Source: an uncultured beta proteobacterium | Lineage (GTDB): Bacteria > Pseudomonadota > Gammaproteobacteria > Burkholderiales > Burkholderiaceae_C | NCBI GenBank assembly: GCA_903870955.1 | Contig: CAIQEX010000428.1 | Coordinates: 1-5,023, forward strand | Direction: 5' to 3' | Length of the DNA stretch: 5,023 nucleotides | Part shown: piece by piece, positions 1 to 5,023 of the stretch | How the letters are laid out: each line of letters begins with the position of its first letter | How positions within the stretch are numbered: position 1 is the first letter of the stretch | Made by a program: the position numbers and the translations under genes | The notes under the pieces: model-generated | Database searches by the model: none | What the model saw: only the letters and a program-made list of their open reading frames with translations | What the model was told of the DNA's origin: nothing

Positions 1-2545
1 CGATCACGCCGTCGGCAATCGACTCGTGCACACACAACAAGCGCAACGCCGAGCAGCGCTGACCGGCGGAGCGGAAGGCGCTCATCACCACCGCGTCCAC
101 TACCTGTTCGGGCAAGGCGCTGGAGTCCACCAGCATGGCGTTGATGCCACCGGTTTCGGCGATCAGCGGGACGATGGCACCGTCCTTGGCAGCCAGTGCA
201 CGCTGGATGATTTTTGCAACCTGGGTGGAGCCGGTAAACACCACACCGGCCACACCGGGCTGGGCCACCAGGGCGGCACCAATGGTTTCGCCGGGTCCGT
301 GCAAAAGCTGCAATGCATCGACCGGCACACCCGCCGCATGCAATAGGCGCACGGCGGCGAGTGCGACCCCGGGTGTTTGCTCAGCCGGTTTGGCCAGCAC
401 GGTGTTGCCGGTGGCCAGCGCCGCGGCAACCTGACCGGCGAAGATGGCCAACGGAAAGTTCCACGGGCTGATGCAGACCCAGACGCCCCGCGCAGTCAGG
501 CGCAGGGTATTGGTTTCGCCGGTCACGCCGTAGGTAAAAGGCGTGGCGGTAACGCCATGCACCTGCGGCATGGAGATGGGCTGCATGATGCGCTCCGCTT
601 CGTCGGCGTAGTAGCGCAGAAAGTCCACTGCCTCGCGCACTTCCGACACAGCGTCACCCCAGGTCTTGAAAGCTTCTTTTACCAAAATGGCGCACAGGTT
701 GGGGGTTTGCGCCAGCATGGCATCCGCGGCGCTGCGCAAAACGGCAGCGCGCTGGGCCACATCGGTATGACTCCAGGCAACGTAACTTTGCTGACAGCTG
801 GCAAAGGCATCCGCCACTTCCACCGGGTTTGACAGAGCCACCACGGGCACCGCGGTGGTTTGCAATGCCGACAGCAACGGTGCCCGCATGGCAGGCACGG
901 TCAGGTCCAGACCGGTGCTGTTTTTGCGAGCCCCTGCATGGGCGCCAAACAGATCCACCGGCATGGGCAGGGAGGACTCCGGCTCCAGGCGCAACGGGGA
1001 GATCAGCAACTCTTGCATGTTGACCGACTCATCGGCCATCTGGTGCACAAACGAGGAATTGGCACCGTTCTCCAGCAGGCGGCGCACCAGGTAAGCCAGC
1101 AAGTCGCGGTGCGCGCCGACCGGTGCATAGACGCGGCAGGAGACCGTGGGGTTCTTCAGCACTTCGCGGTAGATGCCCTCGCCCATGCCATGCAGACGCT
1201 GCAACTCAAACTTGCCGCCGGTGCGTGCGGCCATTTGCAGAATGGCGGCAATGGTGGCGGCGTTGTGCGTGGCGAACTGCGGGTAGATGGCGTCCGGCGC
1301 GTCCAGCAGCACGCGGGCGCAGGCCAGATACGACACATCGGTGTGGTGCTTGTGCGTGAAGACCGGGTAGCACGGCAGGCCCAGTTCCTGGGCGCGCTTG
1401 ATCTCCGCATCCCAATAGGCACCTTTGACCAGACGGCACATCAGGCGCACCTTGTATTTGCGCGCGGTTGCCGTGAGGTGTTCGATCAGTTCCAGCGAAC
1501 GCGTCTGATACGACTGCAGCGCCAGACCGAAACCGGCCCATTTGGGGCAGTGCTGCGCCACACGTTGCAGCAGGGCTTCAAACACTTCCAGCGAAAGTTC
1601 CAGTCGGTCCACTTCTTCGGCATCGATGGTCAGGTTGATGTTGGCCTTGGCGGCCAGTTCACACAGGGTCCAGACGCGCGGCACCAGTTCATCCAGGACC
1701 CGCTGGCTTTGTGCATCTTCATAGCGCGGGTGCAGCGCGCTGAGCTTGATGGAAATGCCATCGTTTTGCTCTGGGGCGCCGCTGGTGTCGCTGTGGGTGG
1801 CAATGTATTCAATCGCCGCCGTGTAGCTCTTCAAATAGCGCAGTGCATCCGCGTCTGTGCGAGCGCCTTCACCTAACATATCGTAGGAATATGTCAGCCC
1901 CCACGCTCCCCCACTTTGTGTGGGTCGCTGCCCCCCAAGGGGGCGCGTTTCACCTTGGGGCGGCCCTGCGGTGAAACCTGACCCTCCTGCTACTTTATGT
2001 TGTTTGCGCGCGGCATCAGCCTCCTTCAAAGCCTCCTGCATGGTCTGGCCGAGCACGAACTGGCGGCCCAGCAACTGCACCGCACGCAGGGTGGCGGCGA
2101 CTACGGTTTTGGCACCCAGCTTGGCCATGATGCCTGGCTCGGACTGCGGACCCTGGCCCGTTTGCGGGTCCGGCAGAAAATGCTTGGACAACGCAATCGC
2201 GGTGCTGCTGAGGCGCGCCAACACCTTGTCGCCACTGTTGTCAAAGTCCGCACGCCCGAGTTGGTCGGCGGTTAGGGCAATGGCGGTTTCTGCATCGGGC
2301 ACGCGCAACAATGCTTCAGCCAGTCGCATCAGCGCCAGTCCCTCGGCGCTGGAGATGGGGTATTCGCGCAGCAGACTCTCCATGGCCCAGAACGGTGGCG
2401 GGTTATCGCGCACCGATTGCACCCAGGGCGTGGCGGCTTTGGCGGCCGCAGCCCAGTCCAGACCGGTGTTCACGACCTGTAAATGTCGTGCGACTACGTC
2501 ACTCTCGCGACGGTAGGGAAAGGGGAGTTGAACATTGATTAGCAC
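1..2545 (-). CDS. putA: PutA, bifunctional proline dehydrogenase / L-glutamate gamma-semialdehyde dehydrogenase (3' end outside window)
   Basis: This enzyme oxidises proline to pyrroline-5-carboxylate with FAD and then to glutamate with NAD+, so proline can serve as carbon and nitrogen source. The frame is open for 848 residues and leaves the window; short PutAs are about 1,000 residues, so roughly the last 150-200 are missing. The helical domain includes EGLALMRLAEALLRVPD (68-84). The proline dehydrogenase barrel runs from about 219 to 500: SYDMLGE (220-226), SIKLSALHPRY (265-275, catalytic-type K267), DAEE (308-311), RLVKGAYWD (371-379), ATHN (425-428), LHGMGE (451-456) and RRLLENGA (488-495, substrate-binding R488, R489, E492). 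The aldehyde dehydrogenase part shows SPWNFP (693-698), FTGST (770-774), E797 in AETGG and C831 in SAGQRCSALR. There is no ribbon-helix-helix domain, so it should not repress itself. Residues about 186-215 are encoded by a repeat-like insertion. The GTG start follows an in-frame TAG four codons upstream. Confidence 0.97.
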   Translation of the reverse strand, partial: MLINVQLPFPYRRESDVVARHLQVVNTGLDWAAAAKAATPWVQSVRDNPPPFWAMESLLREYPISSAEGLALMRLAEALLRVPDAETAIALTADQLGRADFDNSGDKVLARLSSTAIALSKHFLPDPQTGQGPQSEPGIMAKLGAKTVVAATLRAVQLLGRQFVLGQTMQEALKEADAARKQHKVAGGSGFTAGPPQGETRPLGGQRPTQSGGAWGLTYSYDMLGEGARTDADALRYLKSYTAAIEYIATHSDTSGAPEQNDGISIKLSALHPRYEDAQSQRVLDELVPRVWTLCELAAKANINLTIDAEEVDRLELSLEVFEALLQRVAQHCPKWAGFGLALQSYQTRSLELIEHLTATARKYKVRLMCRLVKGAYWDAEIKRAQELGLPCYPVFTHKHHTDVSYLACARVLLDAPDAIYPQFATHNAATIAAILQMAARTGGKFELQRLHGMGEGIYREVLKNPTVSCRVYAPVGAHRDLLAYLVRRLLENGANSSFVHQMADESVNMQELLISPLRLEPESSLPMPVDLFGAHAGARKNSTGLDLTVPAMRAPLLSALQTTAVPVVALSNPVEVADAFASCQQSYVAWSHTDVAQRAAVLRSAADAMLAQTPNLCAILVKEAFKTWGDAVSEVREAVDFLRYYADEAERIMQPISMPQVHGVTATPFTYGVTGETNTLRLTARGVWVCISPWNFPLAIFAGQVAAALATGNTVLAKPAEQTPGVALAAVRLLHAAGVPVDALQLLHGPGETIGAALVAQPGVAGVVFTGSTQVAKIIQRALAAKDGAIVPLIAETGGINAMLVDSSALPEQVVDAVVMSAFRSAGQRCSALRLLCVHESIADGVI
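1893..1982. repeat. GC-rich three-hairpin repeat-like element inserted in frame within putA
   Basis: Three inverted repeats lie side by side: CCCAC/GTGGG (1910-1914 with 1920-1924), GCCCCC/GGGGGC (1930-1935 with 1939-1944, 3-nt loop) and GTTTCACC/GGTGAAAC (1947-1954 with 1970-1977, inner GGG/CCC at 1958-1960 and 1964-1966). Short terminal inverted repeats GTCAG (1893-1897) and CTGAC (1978-1982) would bound a 90-bp unit, exactly 30 codons. The encoded stretch (about residues 186-215) is rich in Gly, Pro, Gln and Arg and unlike PutA on either side. Compared with E. coli PutA as I remember it, the gap between the helix ending in ARK and the strand YSYDMLGE is about 30 residues longer here. I recall similar C-run/G-run units between genes in Comamonadaceae genomes. 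The boundaries are uncertain by a few bases. Confidence 0.7.
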
Positions 2546-2551
2546 ATCGGT

Positions 2552-2556
2552 CTCCT
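2552..2556 (-). promoter_or_regulatory. putA ribosome binding site (AGGAG) selecting the GTG start
   Basis: Read on the minus strand, AGGAG lies 6 nt before the GTG at 2545-2543. An ATG overlaps this GTG (2547-2545), but it is in another frame and meets TAA after one codon. The next in-frame ATG is residue 55, inside the conserved helical domain. The GTG is therefore the supported start. Confidence 0.85.
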
Positions 2557-2600
2557 ATTGTTAGCAGTAATCACGATGATCCAAGTTTTTCAATTGACTT

Positions 2601-2623
2601 ATTCACCATTTTTTAGGGTGAAT
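2601..2623. promoter_or_regulatory. Possible operator: ATTCACC / GGTGAAT dyad
   Basis: A perfect 7-bp inverted repeat (2601-2607 with 2617-2623) flanks a 9-nt AT-rich spacer. The layout, two half sites around an A/T core, is what a dimeric helix-turn-helix regulator such as an Lrp-family protein would bind. It lies 56-78 bp upstream of the putA start codon, a position suited to control of putA. The link to the neighbouring regulator is inferred. Confidence 0.45.
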
Positions 2624-2624
2624 T

Positions 2625-2686
2625 TGGATAATTAATCAATAAGTAAAGGTCCTGCAAATAGTGATCATTCTTGATCAAATTATCCA
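2625..2686. promoter_or_regulatory. Possible paired operator: long interrupted inverted repeat
   Basis: TGGATAATT (2625-2633) is matched by AATTATCCA (2678-2686). With one extra base in the right arm the match extends inward through ATCAA (2635-2639) and TTGAT (2671-2675), giving arms of 15 and 16 nt around a 31-nt spacer. The spacer and right arm also hold two TGATCA palindromes (2662-2667 and 2672-2677) exactly 10 bp apart. This could be two regulator sites facing each other, as expected for Lrp-type octamers that wrap DNA. No consensus was tested. Confidence 0.4.
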
Positions 2687-2827
2687 TAATAATGACTATC
2701 TTCATCAGAATGTCTTAGCATGAGTGGTCCAAATAGTGAATGCTTCTGTCAAAGCCGGGTTTATCTTGGCTTGGTATAGAAGTGCGAATGCTTTGGCCAC
2801 CCACTTAAACGGAATCCCATAATCACC

Positions 2828-3313
2828 ATGACACATGCTGCGAACGGCCGTGCAGATCTTGACCGGATCGATCTGAAAATCCTCAATTGTCTGCAACAGG
2901 ACGGACGCATGTCCAACCTGAAACTGGCCGAAACCGTGGCGCTGTCACCGACTGCGGTGTTGTCGCGCGTTCAGAGACTGACCAAAGACGGTTACATCCT
3001 GGGCTACGAGGCACGCCTGAATCCCATCAGGCTGGATGCGGGCATGACGGTGTTTGTGGAAGTCCTGCTGGACCGCACCACGCCCAACGTGTTTGAGGCC
3101 TTTAAGGCGGCAGTACAGGTGCATGGAGAAATTCAGGAATGCCACATGGTGGCAGGCGGTTTTGACTACCTGCTCAAGACCCGCATCGCCGATATGGGCG
3201 CCTACCGGGATTTTGCCGGTACCGTGCTGTGGCAACTGCCCGGCGTGCGCGAAACACGCACCTACGCGGTGATGGAAGAAGTCAAGAACACCACGCACAT
3301 CAAACTGGATTAG
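2828..3313 (+). CDS. lrp: Lrp/AsnC-family transcriptional regulator, probable regulator of putA
   Basis: This 161-residue protein has the usual two-domain Lrp layout. The N-terminal winged helix-turn-helix starts at LDRIDLKILNCLQQDGR (11-27) and includes LAETVALSPTAVLSRVQRL (33-51). The C-terminal RAM/ligand-binding domain covers about 70-155, with VFVEVLLDR (75-83), EIQECHMVAGGFDYLLKTR (101-119) and TRTYAVMEEVK (143-153). Aligned from memory, about half of the residues match E. coli Lrp, and the length (164 in E. coli) is similar. The symbol is a family-level name: the E. coli protein is a global regulator, and orthology is not shown. The gene diverges from a putA that lacks its own DNA-binding domain, which suggests a PutR-like role, activating putA in response to proline as Lrp-type PutR does in alphaproteobacteria. 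No strong Shine-Dalgarno precedes the ATG; GGA at 2811-2813 is 14 nt away. Confidence 0.93.
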   Translation: MTHAANGRADLDRIDLKILNCLQQDGRMSNLKLAETVALSPTAVLSRVQRLTKDGYILGYEARLNPIRLDAGMTVFVEVLLDRTTPNVFEAFKAAVQVHGEIQECHMVAGGFDYLLKTRIADMGAYRDFAGTVLWQLPGVRETRTYAVMEEVKNTTHIKLD

Positions 3314-3998
3314 GGTAAGTTCTGGCTCCAAAAATCGCACTGCCGACACGCACCATGGTGCTGCCGGAATGAATGGCGGCTTCCAAGTCTGCGGTCATCC
3401 CCATAGACAAGGTATCGAGGGCCAATCCACTCGCATTCAGAGCGTCAAACAACTGCCGCGCAATGGCATGCACGGCGCAGGCGGCGGCGAAATCAGCGGC
3501 AGGCTCGGGAATCGTCATCAAGCCGCGCAATTGCAGATTCGGCAGCGACTGGATTTGCAACGCGAGTTCCAACGCCGCCTCCGGTGGAATACCGGCCTTA
3601 TTCGCCCCCCCATCGATATTCACCTGAAGACAAATTTGTAACGGATTTTTACCGGCAGGTCGTTGCTCGCTCAGGCGCTGTGCGATCTTGAGTCGATCGA
3701 CCGAATGCACCCAGTCGAAATGTTCGGCCACCAGGCGCGTCTTGTTGCTCTGGATCGGGCCAATGCAGTGCCACTGCAAAGGCAGGTCGGTCAAGGCGGC
3801 GATTTTTTCCACTGCCTCCTGGATGTAGTTCTCGCCAAAGGCGATTTGACCCGCAGCATGGGCAGCGCGCACCGCGTCAGAACCAAAGGTCTTGGACACC
3901 GCCAACAAGGCTACCGACCCCGGGGAGCGTCCACTTGCCACACAGGCGTCAGAAATTCGGGCGCGAACCCGTTGGAGATTGTCGGCAATCATGGTCAT
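3300..3998 (-). CDS. yggS: YggS/PLPBP family pyridoxal 5'-phosphate-binding homeostasis protein
   Basis: This 232-residue cytoplasmic protein has the single alanine-racemase-like barrel of the YggS/PROSC family. It has no known catalytic activity; family members bind PLP and keep vitamin B6 and amino/keto acid pools balanced. Visible motifs are LLAVSKTF (31-38, with K36 as the PLP-linking lysine), FGENYIQEA (54-62), WHCIGPIQSNK (76-86), LRGLMTIPEP (158-167), SMGMTADLEAAI (198-209) and GSTMVRVGSAIFGAR (212-226, phosphate-binding end). The length is normal. The start is either the ATG at 3998 or the in-frame ATG at 3992-3990; GGA lies 8 nt before the second, while the N-terminus MTMIADNLQ as read from the first looks typical. 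Its stop (3302-3300) lies inside the 3' end of the convergent Lrp-type gene. It diverges from pilT across 44 bp. Confidence 0.95.
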   Translation of the reverse strand: MTMIADNLQRVRARISDACVASGRSPGSVALLAVSKTFGSDAVRAAHAAGQIAFGENYIQEAVEKIAALTDLPLQWHCIGPIQSNKTRLVAEHFDWVHSVDRLKIAQRLSEQRPAGKNPLQICLQVNIDGGANKAGIPPEAALELALQIQSLPNLQLRGLMTIPEPAADFAAACAVHAIARQLFDALNASGLALDTLSMGMTADLEAAIHSGSTMVRVGSAIFGARTYPNPV

Positions 3999-4042
3999 AA
4001 TCCGGCAAGCGTACCAAACAACATCAAGCGAGAGAGGACTTT
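3999..4042. promoter_or_regulatory. Short divergent gap between yggS and pilT
   Basis: Only 44 bp separate the yggS start from the pilT start, so the promoters of both genes must lie here or reach into the opposite coding region. I could not identify convincing -35/-10 pairs. The yggS side has no strong Shine-Dalgarno sequence. Confidence 0.4.
4033..4038 (+). promoter_or_regulatory. pilT ribosome binding site (AGAGGA) selecting the GTG start
   Basis: AGAGGA ends 4 nt before the GTG at 4043-4045. That spacing is a little short, but this start gives the N-terminus MDITQLLAFSVKNKASDLHLS expected for PilT. The next in-frame ATG (residue 27) would remove the conserved ASDLHLSAG segment. Confidence 0.75.
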
Positions 4043-5023
4043 GTGGATATCACTCAATTGTTGGCCTTCAGCGTCAAAAACAAAGCGTCTGACCTTCACC
4101 TCTCTGCTGGTTTGCCTCCCATGATCCGTGTGCACGGCGACGTGCGACGCATCAATGTGGAAGCCCTGGACCACAAGCAGGTGCACAGCATGGTGTATGA
4201 CATCATGAACGACACCCAGCGCAAACATTACGAAGAGTTTCTGGAGATCGATTACTCGTTCGAGATCGACGGACTGGCGCGCTTTCGGGTCAATGCCTTC
4301 AACCACCATCGGGGTGCGGGCGCCGTGTTCCGAACCATTCCGAGCAAGATTCTGACCCTGGAACAGCTCAACGCGCCGAGGATTTTTGGCGAACTGGCCC
4401 TGAAACCGCGTGGCATGGTGCTGGTCACCGGTCCAACCGGTTCCGGCAAGTCCACCACCCTGGCTGCCATGGTGAATTTCCTGAATGAGACCGAGTTTGG
4501 CCACATCCTGACGGTGGAAGACCCGATCGAATTCGTCCACGAATCGAAGAAGTGTCTGGTCAACCAACGCGAGGTTGGGCCACACACGCTGTCCTTTGCA
4601 GCGGCCCTGCGTTCGGCGCTGCGTGAAGACCCGGATGCGATCCTGGTCGGTGAAATGCGCGATCTGGAAACCATTCGACTGGCCATGACCGCGGCGGAAA
4701 CCGGCCACTTGGTGTTCGGCACGCTGCACACCTCGAGCGCCGCCAAAACCATTGACCGGATCATTGACGTGTTCCCTGCCGATGAAAAGGAAATGGTCCG
4801 CGCCATGTTGTCCGAGTCGCTGCAAGCCGTGATCTCGCAGACACTCTGCAAGACCAAGGACGGCCAGGGCCGCGTCGCCGCACACGAAATCATGCTGGGC
4901 ACCAGTGCCATCCGCAACCTGATTCGCGAGGCCAAGGTGGCGCAGATGTATTCCAGCATCCAGACCGGCAACAGTGTGGGCATGCAGACGCTGGATCAGA
5001 ATTTGAGCGACCTGGTCAAGCGC
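4043..5023 (+). CDS. pilT: PilT, type IV pilus retraction ATPase (3' end outside window)
   Basis: PilT is the hexameric cytoplasmic ATPase that powers pilus retraction, and so twitching motility, surface adhesion and DNA uptake. The N-terminal PAS-like domain includes ASDLHLSAGLPPMIRVHG (15-32). The RecA-like ATPase core follows: Walker A GPTGSGKST (130-138), Asp box LTVEDPIEF (156-164), Walker B region REDPDAILVGEMRD (194-207, catalytic-type E204) and His box ETGHLVFGTLHT (219-230). The AIRNLI motif (289-294), specific to PilT and needed for retraction, separates it from extension ATPases such as PilB. A total of 327 codons are present in a clean frame; PilTs are about 345 residues, so some 20 residues are missing. 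GTG is the start. In many betaproteobacteria pilU follows downstream, which cannot be seen here. Confidence 0.97.
   Translation, partial: MDITQLLAFSVKNKASDLHLSAGLPPMIRVHGDVRRINVEALDHKQVHSMVYDIMNDTQRKHYEEFLEIDYSFEIDGLARFRVNAFNHHRGAGAVFRTIPSKILTLEQLNAPRIFGELALKPRGMVLVTGPTGSGKSTTLAAMVNFLNETEFGHILTVEDPIEFVHESKKCLVNQREVGPHTLSFAAALRSALREDPDAILVGEMRDLETIRLAMTAAETGHLVFGTLHTSSAAKTIDRIIDVFPADEKEMVRAMLSESLQAVISQTLCKTKDGQGRVAAHEIMLGTSAIRNLIREAKVAQMYSSIQTGNSVGMQTLDQNLSDLVKR

Larger units (their letters stand above)
2546..2827. promoter_or_regulatory. AT-rich divergent control region between putA and the Lrp-type gene
   Basis: This 282-bp region holds no credible gene and is markedly AT-rich (most strongly 2560-2720) compared with the GC-rich genes around it. 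It must carry the start signals of both divergent genes. It contains several dyads and a 10-bp direct repeat. A TATAGA at 2775-2780 could be a -10 box for the Lrp-type gene, but no good -35 box sits at the usual distance. I could not fix a convincing sigma-70 promoter for putA. Lrp-family proteins commonly act at such divergent regions; their action here is inference. Confidence 0.7.

Noticed and set aside
860..1876. A 338-codon plus-strand open frame opposite putA
   Set aside because: It is antisense to conserved barrel and dehydrogenase motifs, its protein is rich in His/Gln/Arg/Val with no recognisable domain, and GC-rich genes routinely leave long open antisense frames.
1930..1977. The GC-rich hairpins as a transcription terminator
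   Set aside because: They lie inside an intact putA frame and are not followed by a T-run on either strand.
1893..1993. The insertion as a frameshift or end of putA (a pseudogene)
   Set aside because: Translation through it stays open and in frame, with conserved PutA sequence directly on both sides.
2705..2896. A 63-codon minus-strand open frame across the lrp-type start
   Set aside because: It overlaps the start of a clear regulator gene, has no evident ribosome binding site and resembles no known family.
3995..4885. A 296-codon minus-strand open frame opposite pilT
   Set aside because: It lies opposite the PilT Walker A, Asp, Walker B and His boxes and shows no domain of its own; the same applies to the 4252-4983 frame.
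1..5023. CRISPR array, transposase, tRNA or rRNA gene
   Set aside because: There are no regularly spaced repeats, no transposase motifs and no cloverleaf or rRNA-like stretches; nearly all the sequence is explained by four protein genes.

Overview
The window looks like a chromosomal segment of a betaproteobacterium, most probably Burkholderiales, family Comamonadaceae (Rhodoferax/Polaromonas-like). The reasons are the GC-rich coding sequence, a PilT whose sequence (for example HESKKCL, AIRNLIREAKVAQMYS) matches what I recall from that group, and a C-run/G-run hairpin repeat of a kind I remember between genes in those genomes. The genus call is inference from memory; no search was run.

Layout. 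(1) 1-2545, minus strand: most of putA, the bifunctional proline dehydrogenase / glutamate-semialdehyde dehydrogenase. It starts at a GTG and runs off the left edge with 848 residues present. It lacks the N-terminal ribbon-helix-helix DNA-binding domain of the long, self-repressing PutA type. (2) 2546-2827: an AT-rich divergent control region with several dyads and a 10-bp direct repeat. (3) 2828-3313, plus strand: an Lrp/AsnC-family regulator. (4) 3300-3998, minus strand: the YggS/PLPBP pyridoxal-phosphate-binding protein, whose 3' end overlaps the regulator's 3' end by 14 bp. (5) 3999-4042: a 44-bp divergent gap. (6) 4043-5023, plus strand: pilT, the type IV pilus retraction ATPase, starting at a GTG and running off the right edge about 20 codons before its expected end.

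How the parts fit. The divergent Lrp-type gene and putA form a plausible local circuit: a PutA without its own repressor domain, controlled by a neighbouring Lrp-type protein acting through the dyads between the genes. yggS and pilT form an unrelated divergent pair of housekeeping and motility genes.

The most unusual feature is a roughly 90-bp GC-rich, three-hairpin, repeat-like element at about 1893-1982 lying in frame inside putA. It adds about 30 low-complexity residues immediately before the first strand of the proline dehydrogenase barrel, and the reading frame stays open throughout. This resembles, in principle, palindromic elements that insert in protein genes of Rickettsia. I saw no RNA genes, CRISPR array, transposase or origin.
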